NCBI GenBank assembly: GCA_022702545.1
Contig: JAHRBC010000002.1
Location: 1,240,001-1,304,000 of the forward strand
Origin: Phycomyces nitens
Lineage: Eukaryota > Mucoromycota > Mucoromycetes > Mucorales > Phycomycetaceae
Length of the DNA stretch: 64,000 bases
Direction of reading: 5' to 3'
Shown here piece after piece: positions 24,406 through 35,574 of the stretch; within the stretch, counting starts at the first letter, position 1; each line of letters opens with the position of its first letter. The notes below the pieces were generated by a model that did not search any database, was not told the origin of the DNA, and saw only the letters and a list, made by a program, of their open reading frames with translations. The position numbers and the translations under genes are program-made.

Positions 24406-25011
24406 TTACAAACATATTGCAATGTAAAGAAAGATGCCCCATTCCAATGGATACACTCACAGTCAACTAGAAATGCAATTGCTGCTATTCATAGTGTTGG
24501 TGCTGATGGTAACTGTGGCTTTTGAGCTGTCAGTTTTGGTATACACAAGGATTAATGCAAATGGATTGATGTAAAGGGTGATATGCTCAAGATATATATG
24601 AGATACAAAGACACTCTATACAAAGCAATTGGTATAGATGCTGTAGCCCAGTATGAAGAGGAGAGAATGATCAACAGACTACAATCCAGAAAATTGCCTT
24701 GTTTGGGGCAAACAGATCTATCCATGTGGTTCAGCACCTTTATCTGCCCTCAAATTGTTGCCGACACATACCAAAGACCTGTCATAATCTACACGTACTC
24801 CAAATATTCTGTCAGAACCACAGGCAAACTGAATGTATACCATGAATCTCAGGTTTATTGGCCACTCATTCACATGGAATTAACATCTGCAGACAATCCG
24901 ATCACACTTCTTCTTGCCTTTTTGCACTTTTACTACATTGAATTTCAGCGTACTCCTACAGGCGAAATGAAGAAATTTGATAAGCCAACTCTCAACTTTG
25001 ATCATGTTTGA
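24406..25011 (+). pseudogene. OTU-like cysteine protease region of the MULE
   Basis: The stretch reads VGADGNCGF, then a stop, then AVSFGIH, which matches the OTU active-site motif DGNCxFRA; the stop (near 24522) sits where Arg is expected, consistent with CGA to TGA. A second stop follows at about 24552. The downstream open frame (24583-25011) ends with LLAFLHFYYIEF, where HFYYI fits the OTU catalytic His. A GT-AG intron (about 24343-24404) joins it to the upstream MULE exons, so it may be the C-terminal domain of one transcript rather than a separate gene. OTU proteases remove ubiquitin; what one would do for a MULE is unknown. Confidence 0.6.
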
Positions 25012-25149
25012 ATTAGAGAGGCATTCCCTCAGACATGCAACAGTGTTGACTACTTGGTCCTTTTTAAGAGTTAAAAAAATATATTATATCAATTGCCATA
25101 CTAAAATTCACTTTTACAAAGAAAAAGTCTACATTAGTTTTTTTTGATA

Positions 25150-25362
25150 TCCTTGTGGTGGGAGTGTATTGAGGGAGTGTATGAAAAAGACATTCACTTT
25201 ACAAAAAAAGTCTGCGTCACACTTTTTCCATTTTCTTTTGGTGGGAGTGTATTGAGGGAGTGTATGAAGAACTAATTACAATCCTCACAAAAAGCCTATG
25301 TCAGACTTTTTTAGTTTTTTGGACGGGCGGAGTGTAATAAGGGAGTGTATCAAGAATCTCCC
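25150..25362 (-). repeat. right terminal repeat of the MULE
   Basis: Inverted partner of 12117-12144 plus 20556-20740. It contains three GGGAGTGTA blocks spaced through the repeat and ends ATCAAGAATCTCCC against an A8 run. Because this copy is uninterrupted, it proves where mariner-2 entered the other one. Confidence 0.85.
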
Positions 25363-25398
25363 AAAAAAAATAGATGGAGAGATAAAAAAATTATTTTA

Positions 25399-26584
25399 TT
25401 AAAGCCCATGTCTAAGAGCCCACTGAGCAAGACTGGGATTTAAATTGGTCGGGACTGCCACGTCCACAGTTCTGCCATAAACCCTTGACAGCAACTGGTG
25501 AGAGTTTGCTCCAAGTTGGAGACCAACAAATCTATCAACAACTTGGATAAATCGGTTGTACTATCAATTGCACATTAGTAATCTAAAGTCATCCAAAATA
25601 TTATTTATAATCAGCTTAACAACTCACTTCATCACTTCTCCAACTTGGGCAGATAGTCTTAACCACACGCCTTCTCCCAGTTTTGGTGACCTCATCATCT
25701 GATTCTCCTCCGGACATTGCTTCCTTGGGGAGTGCATTGGCACAATCCTGGCCCATCTCTTGGTTGATGGCAACCATGTTGCTGCTGTATGCCTTTGTTT
25801 GGAACTTGTGGTTCTAATAATAACCTTGTTATTATTTTTGGAATAGATTTTTAATATATCAAGGATAACTTACTTCACCAGCACGTCTGGCTCTCCGTGA
25901 ACGTGTGTTTGTGATCTCTTGCAGAAGCAGAGATCTTCTCCTGTTTGCATCTGTTGATAAAGTTTTTGTGGAGCTTATCACAAAGATCCTTGGTTCTTAT
26001 CCCATCACCTGCAAACTTGCGCTCCAGGACAACAAGAAGTCTGTTCACCAACTTCTTGTTTGGAGTCACATTAAAGTAAACATCTATGTTCCACCTGGGC
26101 TTGTTGGTGTTGGCCAAGATCTTTGCTGGAGTATTTGCATGGAAATTTGGCTCCCACAAGAACCCATGGATCTTTCTCTGATATAGTAAACAAGTTAATG
26201 AATTAATAATATAGTATAAGGTATAATGCTTACATTGACTTCCACTGATGTTTTATGGCTGGGTCTGGCCAAACCAATGGCCTCCACAACCGCAACATTG
26301 CTGGGTTCACTGGTGGCAGTGGCAGGAACCTCTTCTCCAAAATTGTTAATGGCCTTAATGGCTTCACGGGTTCCAGCAATGATGATACCAAGTCTGGCAT
26401 CCATCATTACCAGTTTGGTGTTGGAGGTCACCAACTCGCCTTCTACATTGGTGACCTTATCTTCCACTCTGGTCATGTTGTCTTGAATTCCAGAGAGCAT
26501 CTCAACAATTTGCTCCATGTTGGCAGGAGTGAGAGCAGGAGCAGGAGTGGGACAAGGAGCAATTGATCTTCTTTGGTTAACCAT
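25399..26584 (-). pseudogene. CACTA-2 gene B: accessory protein, frameshifted
   Basis: Same four-exon plan as CACTA-4 gene B. Exon 1 from 26584 (MVNQRRSIAP start, helical VEDKVTNVEGELV segment). Exon 2 from about 26160 (PRWNIDVYFNVTPNKKLV). Exon 3 at about 25620-25800 (GGESDDEVTK ... WRSDE). Exon 4 to the stop at 25399 (FNRFIQVVDRFV ... AQWALRHGL). In exon 2, after NRC, a one-base shift is needed to recover the conserved Arg-rich end of the exon (near 25930). Otherwise well preserved. It lies on the far side of the MULE from its partner gene A. Confidence 0.75.
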
Positions 26585-26820
26585 TTTCTAGAATATGGTA
26601 AAGTATATTTCGATTATAATTATTAGTTTTTGTTCAATTGAAATAAAAATAAATATAATATACATACAAAAACTGTTTTGTTGGGTGATTGAGTAAGTAA
26701 GTGTGTGTGTGTGTGGGTTGGTGTAAAGGTAAGAGAGATTGAATACTATCAAAAAGGTCATTATATATAGGCATTTTGAATGACTATAAAGATGTTCCTC
26801 TATTGTCTTGAAGCACTGAG

Positions 26821-27762
26821 ATGCAAATCGGCCTTGATATTGTTTTTGGACTCAATCCATCATGCTTTTTGCACCATGCTTCAAAGGTGAAAAAAAAATT
26901 CAGACTCTCTCCTTTTTTTTTGGTTCCCTTTATTTTTCCTTTTCCTTGCTTTTTTGATATTGGCGCCTTTCTCTGGTAAGACATTTTTTATACCTCTTTA
27001 TACACACAAATTAACCTCTTTTTCATAGATGTGCGCTCCCATTGCAACTCATCCTTTCCACAATGGCCATCTAGACAAATACTCACTGGCCGCATTCACT
27101 GGTACCATCATCTTGATAAAAATTATTTTCACTTTCTCTCTTAGATTAGCCAAACAACTTATATAAGGATGCCATCAGCACCAGGTAAAAAAATTCTTTC
27201 AATCATACTTGTTCCCTCTCTGACTCTATTCCATTGTAGACTGCCCTTTCTATTCATGTCATCGGTCTCCTCCATCATTCGCGATTGTAATCATAAAGGT
27301 AATATTCTTCATAAATCTCTTTTTGCTTATCCAAAATATTATTCAGACTATTTATTAATAATTATTATTATGTGTTTTATAGACTCACTTGGGCTTCCTT
27401 TGCACACCATGCCCCCTACTTTGATAACCCATTTGGCTCCTGGTATGTAAATTAAATATATCATCACTCTGTTCACCCATATTAATTTTTATTCCCTTTT
27501 TTATAATAAAACATGTCACACAGCCCATCCAGCCTTAAAATTCAAGTCCCCTTTGCCCACTCTTGCCCATCTCTTGCAATGTAAGTATCTTTTGACACAC
27601 AAAAATTTTCTCTTTGTACCCCATATCATTAACACCTCTTTATCTTTTACAGAACACTGCCGCAGCCTAATAAATCACTGGATATTCATATTTTGCAGGT
27701 ATTTTTTATGTAGAAAAATATTCCATCCAAATAGCAGCAAGCAACCGGGTAGAAATGGCTAG
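26821..27762 (+). pseudogene. CACTA-2 gene C unit, degraded
   Basis: Same ladder of short exons as in CACTA-6, with introns starting GTAAGACA, GTAATATT, GTATGTAA and GTAAGTAT. The first exon region encodes the hydrophobic segment. Decay is clear: the acceptor before exon 6 reads ATAATA instead of ATAGTA (near 27508), and exons 6 and 7 contain TAA codons in the conserved frame. The exon after the second intron has TAG where CACTA-5 and CACTA-6 have TGG. Confidence 0.45.
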
Positions 27763-27805
27763 GCATAGGAATAGGCATAATAATAGACCCTAAACCTAGA
27801 AACAT

Positions 27806-28424
27806 TCTTGTTGTAAATGAATATTGATCACTGCTGAATCTGAGAGTAAGACTGAAGGATAAAATAATATCCTCAGCTATTCCAGTCAAACGGATCTGCC
27901 TTTATGAGATTATCCAATACACAGATCATCATACACATAATTGATTATTATTTATTATTATTATTTTTATCACCATAATATGGGATATACAGATATACAC
28001 ATATTTATCTAATGGCATCATCATATTCCATCTACATATTTCATTGATTATATGAATACTTGATTGAGAGACTACAACTACAATGAATTAATAATTCTAA
28101 AACATTACCCAAGTATCTGGGTCGGAATATTAAAATATTACCAATAGCATAAATGCTCTTCTTTACCAAAGCTCTCTGGCTGATCTGACTGGAGAAGTAT
28201 CATATCAATAGGTCTCTCTGGATCTTTCCAGAAAGACAATACTCCTGGAAGATGACTCATTGTGATAAATATTACAAAAGCATATACTGAATTATAAATC
28301 AGAAAACATATAAATATCAGTAGTTAGTTCTGTGTAGAAACATAATCTTTTTCTTGATAATAAACACCCTACACAAGTTCTCACAAATTCTTTTGTATCT
28401 TTCTTATTTTTACTCTACCCACAA
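27806..28424. other. unassigned AT-rich sequence
   Basis: Starts where homology to the other CACTA elements breaks off. No gene, terminal repeat or duplication that would close CACTA-2 was recognised. Confidence 0.4.
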
Positions 28425-28866
28425 CAGTGATGTTTACCTGTCCGTACAGAAAGTGAGTATTGGTATTATTCAAAATACAAAATAGAGATCACTCGCATTT
28501 TTTATATTTTTATCTAGCCGTCGCAATATAACTATTCAAAGCTGATTTGTTGGCACCGTGGAATTTTATTTTGAGCATAAAGAGGTTGATGGCACACTGC
28601 ACTTTCTGGAATTCGTTGAAGTGATGAAAGAGCATGGTACAGCAGCCCATGACTCTTCTGTGCCAATTGTAATACAGTGGTCACACAGCTCAGCTAGACA
28701 AACAACCCAGCCAAAATATGCTGTTATCAATGTGGATGACATTCAGCATCAAGTTGGGCTCATCCAGTACCCTCCAAGTGTTAATCAGTTCTTTGTCATT
28801 GCACCATATTATGTGTTTAATGAAAATCTGTGTGTGACCAGAGGCAACCGTGCCACTTTATTAAAA
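28425..28866 (+). pseudogene. C-terminal fragment of a diverged Tnp2-like transposase, copy 1
   Basis: An intron-like segment (GTGAGTATTGG to TTTATCTAG, about 28451-28516) is followed by an open stretch encoding VEFYFEHKEVDGTLHF, then AHDSSVPIVIQWSHSS, VDDIQHQVGLIQYP and FFVIAPYYVFN. A second copy lies inverted at 39966-40405, and both share the same borders. The pattern (aromatic-rich block, then DDIQHQVGLI and a hydrophobic end) is analogous to the C-terminus of the CACTA gene A products (FAFVRWF ... ILPVHRIL), so I infer a third, distinct transposase family. No N-terminal part is present. Confidence 0.45.
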
Positions 28867-28869
28867 TTT

Positions 28870-29505
28870 TCCTTTTCTTTTTTCGGATCTCTAAAGGTTG
28901 ATGGGGTTTTAAAGGTCAGATTTAAACTCCGCGTTTTTTGATTTTGATTATAGACATTACAAAAGTTAAAACGTATAAAAAAAATAGTTCCGCTCATATA
29001 AATTTGGCTGTGACAGCTTAATTTTCAGTTGATTTATAATAGTTTTAAAATTTTAAAAAAATATATTAAATATATAAATATCTTTTGCAATATTTGGCTT
29101 AGAGTAATGTATATATAGTCAAAAGACTCGTCATAAAATAGGCGTCACAATGAAATACTTCAAAATGTTTTTATATATAGTAGATAGCTTATGAATTATA
29201 TCAATAAGTGATATTTATAAAAATATATATAAATTTAATTATATTAAAATAAGTCACAATATATTAATTAATATAAATGAGTTATACACACCCAGGGAGT
29301 TTCGTTACCTTTTATAGTAAAAATTCCTCTCCCAGCCAATTAGATAACTCAAAATGGTGGAAATTCAATTTTTTTTTGAAAAATCTGCGTTTCAAACACA
29401 AGAATCGATTGAAGCCACGACAGAATTTTTTTTCATCCAATAAAATAACATCGGAACTTCGGTTGCAAAAATGAGTTACCATAAAGGCAAAATGGAATTT
29501 ATTTT
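28870..29505. other. unassigned AT-rich sequence
   Basis: Very AT-rich, with runs of T and A and short ORFs of low-complexity composition. Nothing supportable as a gene. Confidence 0.4.
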
Positions 29506-29509
29506 ATTT

Positions 29510-32483
29510 TTATAAGTTGTTTTTGTGTGACAATGCCCACCAGAAGGTGCCAAACTTGCTGGTGTTGATTAAATTAAAGTGATCAGATCTTCTTGAAATG
29601 TCAAGCATTTCTATGAACTGACAATCTGTTTCTCTAATAATTGATTTTGTCTCCAGCAGTTTTTCGGCGTACAGATTTCCACCGCGATCTTTTCTGCAAG
29701 TGTGATAGACACTAAGGCTTGCATCTTCATCACTGGATGGGCGAAATCTGGTGACTTGGCCTTGATCACACCATAGAGCGTATTCAATGATGGTGTAAAC
29801 ACCATTTGTACTGTCAAACTTGGCGACCTCTCCAATAAGCAGGTTGTTGCTGCTGTTTTTAAAGATGCCAGCGGATCCAACCTTCATCGTTTTCTCATTG
29901 TCATCATTGTCAGCAAAGTCTCTTATTGTCGAGCCAAAGGAAGCAGAACTTTCAAGAACTTTGTGAGAAGCTTTGACAGGATTGACAATGTCCGCCACCG
30001 ACCAAGAACCACCACTCAGGATATGATAAGCCATCATTCTTTTTGCGAAAGCAACAGCAACATCTTTAGAAGGATTATGTCTATTCGTCCGGAAAAGACA
30101 CTCTCTGATAAACTTATTGAATTGCTCACCCTTTTCTGTTTCGTAGAAAATTGGGGAGCCAAAACGATAAATGTCATCGACAAGATGATGCATAATATGC
30201 ATTTTGCTGGAATTATAGATGCTGTGACCTGATCTTGTTGGACGTTTCTGTTTGATGAAGGCATTGTGATATAACACAGAAAGACGAAGATCATTGTATG
30301 TCGATGCAATTTGTTTCAGGTACAGATTTGAGTTGGACTTGATTCTACTGACATAGGAAAGCGAAGCCAACTTGCCCAGGTTTTCAAAACATGCTTTTAT
30401 CAGCATGATTCCTTCGTCAGGTCTAATCTCTCCAGAGTCAATCAATTGATTCAACAAAATTGGAATTTGCTGGACAAGAATTTTGTAGTCTCTGCCCAAG
30501 AAAGAACCGTGTAAGCGAAGAGAGGAACGAAGTCTTCTTGAGAAACCATTTGAAATATATCCATGGAGTCTTGATTCTAATATGCTTTTCTCGGCAGGTT
30601 TCAGATGATCTCCGAGTAGACATTTCACTAAAGCTTTGCCTACACCAAGCATAATTGTATGAAGAAGCTCAATGGGGCAGTCCTTCATTGTATCAAAAGA
30701 CTTTAGCTTCAGCAAAGCTTGGCCACCAACAAGTTTATAGCCTGCGTCAGCATCTACCAACAACGTCTTATCTCCACCGGAAGCCACATACTGAGCATGC
30801 ATTTGAGCAACAACATCTTCGGATCTTGGAGTACAATGATAGTCGCTACCATCTACTGTTCCCGGTGTCTTCAGCTCCCAAACACACTTGCGACAAGGCA
30901 TCTTCGATATTGCACCACGACTTGAAGCAATTTCTGAATGGCGGGCATTATCAGCAGTGATAAACTGTAGTGGAGCAACAACAACGACACCCTCACCACT
31001 AGGCAAAAGCATTTCGACTCCTTTTTCCAACAAAACAAGATCATCGACAATTGCAGGGAGCATCTGCATTGCGGACAGCAAATGATCAGTACATATGAAT
31101 GCAGTGTTTTGAAAGGCATGCCTTTCGGAAAGAGGTAAGGCAGCAGGAACCATAATCCAACTATCAAACTTGTTGTGCTTTTTGTTCGGTTTCCACTCAT
31201 ATCATCAGTAAAGAAATTCAAAGGAATTACTTTCACGGGCATGAATTGACGAGCGGGAGACAGAGAAGGACGTTTGAGCGGGTTTGGTTTGGTGATTTTA
31301 CTCATAATGGTGGTAGATATGGCATGAAGATCAGGATTACCAAGAACATTACTTTCAAAGTTCAAGGACAATGTTTCAGGACAATTGCAAGCAATGTTTG
31401 AAATTTTCCTAGTTTCGACAGAAGTTTTCTCAGGCATATTGTGGAGGTAGAGCTTATTATCGACAGTGACAACTTGATAACCCTCAGCTATAACAGTTGA
31501 ATGATTCAGTGTATAGAATCTGTCCACAATCATTTGCATCCGACCAGCCTCGACAAGATCACCGACCCAGATATCTTTCACCGTACTATTCATCTGAATA
31601 GACACCATTGGATGCTGAAACAAGCTTTCAGTTTTCCATTTCTGCGACTGGTAGCTATCCACAAGCTCGCCTTCAGTATGATCAGGAAGTTTTGCCAAAT
31701 GATCAGTGACTGAAGGGTTCGCAACCAACAACTTCAGCACCTCGGAAGGAGGATTCATATGAAAAGTCAAGGTTTGTTCAACTTCTTGACCATTGACAGT
31801 TTTTGAACCTTAACCTTGTGCTCTGTCTGTTTCAACAAGGGAATCTGGTTCTTCGTTCTTCTCTTATCATCAAAGTTGAAGATCAAATCAGCTGCAGGTA
31901 CTTTTGCTTCAGGATAATCGACCTTGGCTTTTGTAACATCGCTGAGGAGCTTTATGATGTCTTTCATCAAACTTTGCGAGATGTCTCCTCCAGATCGATA
32001 GTAGAATTGATACACCAATTGGTGTATCTTGTCTCTGAAAGGAAAAAACTCTCCATTGGCAACAATTGGTGTTTGATCCTCAATCTCATCGGCTACTGCT
32101 TCAGGTTCATTACCAACATATTCCGTGAATGTAACGTTTTCGTCCAAAAGTTCGTCTTCATCCTCTTCCTCATCCATGGGATTGTGATATTCGGCCTCGT
32201 CGTTTTCATGGAACACCATGTCACTGAGATCGACAGGAACAGGGCCAACTGAGGCAGAGGAGGAGATATCTACCGATGGTTGTTAATTATTGAAAAAGTT
32301 GTCGTTTGGTGTCATGAGTGTTCTGAACTTCAGGGTGGAGGACTGGCCGGTCTCTGTAGATCTATGGGTTGTTTTCTTATGACGTCCAAGATCACTTGGG
32401 TACCGGAAGCGCTTGCCACAATTGTTCAATTCACAAACGTGCTTTTTAGCAACGTCTTCGGTCTGGTTAAATTGGCTGTTCAT
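29510..32483 (-). pseudogene. C2H2 zinc finger plus Tnp2-like protein, two frameshifts
   Basis: Read on the minus strand from 32483. A C2H2 finger comes first (HVCELNNCGKRFRYPSDLGRH). After an acidic region comes a long body containing DDMSGN, a PLPLSERHAF-type motif, a CRKC zinc knuckle, LLHTIMLGVGKALVK and HIMHHLVDDIYRFG ... FNKFIRECLF. The last three blocks resemble the post-catalytic part of Tnp2/CACTA-type transposases. The three open stretches join after single-base corrections, both at A-runs: near 31805, where the frame changes inside an A5 run, and near 31170, where an A appears to be missing. The stop is at 29510. It may be a transposase or a domesticated relative; no terminal repeats were found. 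Because both lesions are homopolymer indels, the gene might be intact in reality. Confidence 0.6.
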
Positions 32484-32499
32484 TGTTCAGGGAAGTAAA

Positions 32500-33320
32500 T
32501 AAGGTACAAAACTGATTTGTCTTTGGACGATTTGTCAATTTAATTTATACCATAAATTTGAACCGCAGCAATCTTTCCAGCAGGTTCTTTATTTATTTAT
32601 TTTTTATTCATTTTTTTATTTCTTTTCTTTTCTTTCCGCTTCTTCAACATTTTTTATGGTAAGTGATTTTCGTTTGACCCCTACTTTGTAACAAATTATA
32701 TATAACAAAGCTTCTTTTTCTGTCTCTATTAAATAGACTACTCGAGCCTGCTTTATGTTGCTGTAAGATATTCAAGTCTGCACTGTGTTCAACTAAAAAC
32801 TAAATGAATGTCTTCTTTTATAATAGGCATTTTGTTTACAGTTTGAGATAGCAGTAGCTCATTCAATGTACAAGGGCCATCTATTGCCCATCCTCTTTGT
32901 TTAAGGTGTGTATAAGACTCCTATATATCTAGCAACAAATATAATGACGTGTTTTTAAAGAGTTGCTGCGTAAAATATTATAAGATATAAAATTAAACAC
33001 TATTCTTCATATATTTTTGTTGATTATTAACTTTCATACTTTTGTTAGATAGAATCAACTGTGAACAATATGTATGGTAAGGTAGTGTGTACATTATCAT
33101 CTATCTATTCGAGCTTTGTTTGCTAATTATCATTAGTTAGGTTTGTATATACTATCTTGTCTAGACATTCTATCAAATAATGGATACCGCTCTCCTGCCT
33201 TTTGGGTCAGACTTATTTGATTCTGCACTCATTCATATCATCTTGAAAGAGCATCAAGCAACTGACAAGGTAGGAATGCCCTCATTGCATCATTTTATGA
33301 AAGAAACCCCTGGCCCAAAG
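32500..33320 (+). other. possible micro-exon transcription unit, unproven
   Basis: A run of plausible introns on the plus strand (GTAAGTGA at 32659, GTAAGATA at 32763, GTAAGGTA at 33076, GTAGGAAT at 33270, each followed by a TAG acceptor). Short open segments can be joined, but the choice of acceptors is arbitrary. It is divergent from the C2H2 gene. I cannot call a protein. Confidence 0.2.
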
Positions 33321-33326
33321 CTATGA

Positions 33327-33695
33327 GAATTTTATCCAATAAAAATCATTTGTAAACCTATAAATCTATCCAATGAATGCTGTCTATAATTCGTACTATC
33401 AATAATTTTTGCATTTTGATTTGCAATTTTGATTTTTTTGGAAAAAATATCTCTCCCGATAATTACTATATTAAGAATAATCAAAAAATATGAGTTTTGA
33501 AAACCCGAAAATAATCCTTGTTGGTGAAATTCTATCCAATGAGAACTGTTATAAACTGTATTATTAATGCTTTATTTTTGTATTGTTATTGGCTGTTGGG
33601 ATTAAATAGGTGCAAAAAACTCTCCCGAAAATTACTATATATGGATGTCCAAAAAGAAATGAGCTTTTAAAACCCGAAATACTCCTTGGGTGTGT
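33327..33695. repeat. two diverged ~180-bp tandem units
   Basis: Unit 1 (about 33327-33525) and unit 2 (about 33526-33695) share TTTTATCCAAT/TTCTATCCAAT, TCTCCCGA(T/A)AATTACTATAT and AAAACCCGAAA ... TCCTTG in the same order. Confidence 0.7.
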
Positions 33696-33888
33696 AATAT
33701 AGCAGCTGGTATGAATGAGTAATAAACAAGTGACTTGTATAAATGAGTCATAAAACAGTGACTGGTATATAGGAGTTACAAAAATTTAATTTTTATATGA
33801 CTGGTTTTTTAGATAAATTAATAAATAGAGATCTAATTTTTACTATTCTTCTTTACTTTTCTTTCTACAAGTTCATCTTTTTATAATT

Positions 33889-35076
33889 ATGGCAATCACT
33901 ACTCAAGACCTTTCTTTCCCTTCACTGCCAACTACAAGATGGATCACAATGACTACAATTGATATTGAATCTACTAAGCAGTAAGTATAATTATATATTA
34001 AATATATTTTATTAATTTAAAAAATTAATAGATATTTAATTGCTATGGGGGTGTATTATCCAAGAAACCACCCAATTTTTACTTGTTCTGGTGGAAGCCC
34101 CATGGGATATATCTTTGAAAGAGTTAGGGGATTCAGCTACAGATGCAGTGGTACAAACATCCAAGGACAACAGTGCTGCAGAAGAGAGAGAAAAACAGAA
34201 AGAATAGATTCTTTCTTTGCCAAGAGACATCTTCCTGTAAATCTGGTCCTAGAAGGCATGTTTTACTGGTTAAACAAGATCCCAAGAATGACAATCAGTA
34301 GCATGCTTGGGTGTTCTCCAGAAAGTACCAGAAATCTGATTTCTGGGATCCATCAGCTGATTCAAATGGATCTAATGAATGAAAACATTCAAATTGGTAA
34401 GTAATATAATTATTTATTTATATATAATCTATATACTAATATAAAAAATAGGTGGATTAGACAGCAATGGTAATCCTATCATTGTTAAAATTGATGAAAG
34501 CAAGTTTGGCAAGAGAAAATACTACAGAGGTCACCGTGTTGAAGGTGTTTGAGTTCTTGGGGGGATTGAGAGAACAGCAGACAGAAAGACATTTTTGGTG
34601 ACAGTCTCCCAGAGAGATGCTGAAACTCTCCTTCAAATCATAAAGAAGTATGTCAGACCAGAAAGTATTATTTATACTGATTGCTGGGCTGCATATGGAG
34701 GACTAGAATCAGTGATTAACAGTAATTATACTCATAAAACTGTTAATCACAGTATTGAGTATGTGACAAGTGATGGTCTACACATCAACACAATTGACGG
34801 TAAACTATTATAATATAATATTAATATATATTTAATAATTAATTTATAGGTCTCTGGAATGGGATAAAAATGGACTGTTCTCCCAGATTGAAAACAAAGA
34901 AGATGATGCCTTGGTTACTCATGGAATTCATTTGGAGAAGAAAGTATGAGGGTAAACTTTAGGAAGGTTTACTTAAAACCTTAAGAGAAGTTTCTTTTGG
35001 AAATATAAATTCAGCTGTCATATTTACAGATTTTGAATTTGTTTATGATAATAATGAAGAATATGCTGAAGATTAA
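33889..35076 (+). pseudogene. Merlin/ISXO2-like DDE transposase
   Basis: Four exons: 33889-33980, 34032-34396, 34452-34799 and 34850-35076, with GT-AG introns. Exon 2 is cysteine-containing (FTCSGG, YRCSG, QQCC) and could bind zinc. Exons 3 and 4 hold the DDE core: KIDESKFGKRKYYRGHRVEG, IIYTDCWAAYGG, and HINTID/GLWNGIK across the last intron. The third acidic residue reads as Asp, where ISXO2/Merlin proteins usually have Glu. Stops at 34550-34552 (TGA after RVEGV) and 34960-34962 (TAG before EGLL) both sit where relatives have Trp. Terminal repeats were not identified. Confidence 0.7.
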
Positions 35077-35089
35077 AATAAAATATTTT

Positions 35090-35570
35090 TTAAAATATAA
35101 AAAATTATACTTTATTCAATTTAAATTAAATATAAATTATTAAAAAAGACTTTACCATGAATTGAACATGGGCCATTTGTTTGATAAGTAAAAAAATTAC
35201 AACTAGACTATAATTATAATTTAGTAATTTTTATTTTTTTACATATATAACCAGCACAAAACATGGTTTGTTAATTTAACTTTTTATTATAATCTATAGA
35301 TAGTTTTTCTGACAAATTATTATATGCTTGTTATATATAGATATTGATCACAAAAAAATTTCAGAATGAATGATATAACTTTTATCAAAATAGGAGTAAT
35401 ATTCATAGAGAAAATATCAAAATAAAAATAAATTATATTATTGGATATAAAATTAAAAACTAGTCACATTTGCATTAAAAACTTTATCTTGAATTTGAAT
35501 ATTCATTGATATAACTAACAAATCAGTACTTAAATCTGGGTCCGAAAACCCCGGCAACCTTCATTCAACC
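35090..35570. other. unassigned AT-rich sequence
   Basis: No gene seen. A tRNA T-arm-like stretch at about 35156-35175 is discussed under rejected items. Confidence 0.35.
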
Positions 35571-35574
35571 CTTT

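Larger units (their letters stand above)
12117..25362 (+). mobile_element. MULE inserted in CACTA-2, itself hosting mariner-2
   Basis: Ends read GGGGAATTCTTGATA at 12117 and, in reverse, GGGAGATTCTTGATAC at 25362. The terminal repeats extend for roughly 180-200 bp and contain reiterated ACACTCCC motifs; the left one is split by mariner-2. The flanks are A7 (12110-12116) and A8 (25363-25370). The empty site survives in CACTA-4 as a single A7 run (near 44682) between the same flanking sequences. Removing mariner-2 leaves about 4.8 kb. It carries a MULE transposase gene and an OTU-like protease region, both with stops. Confidence 0.85.
8503..27805 (+). mobile_element. CACTA-2, CACTGG subfamily, hosts the nested MULE
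   Basis: The left end is CACTGGAAAAAC at 8503, preceded by TTA (8500-8502). Gene A (8745-12021) lies left of the MULE insertion. Gene B (25399-26584) and the gene C unit (26821-27762) lie right of it, in the same order as CACTA-4 and CACTA-6. Homology to CACTA-4 runs to about 27805 (the shared aaacattct), then stops abruptly. No terminal repeat followed by TTA was found to the right, so the right end is lost or beyond recognition and the end coordinate is approximate. Confidence 0.75.

Noticed and set aside
28410..28420. ACAACAGTG as a possible right end of CACTA-2
   Set aside because: No A/T-rich CACTG(G/C)AAAAA context and no TTA duplication after it.
29277..29474. ORF near 29277
   Set aside because: Low-complexity Phe/Lys/Asn-rich translation of AT-rich DNA, no relatives in the window, no splice context.
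35150..35225. tRNA-like T-arm (CCATG TTCAATT CATGG on the minus strand) followed by a T run
   Set aside because: The acceptor strands do not pair and no sound anticodon arm could be drawn. At most a tRNA-derived relic.
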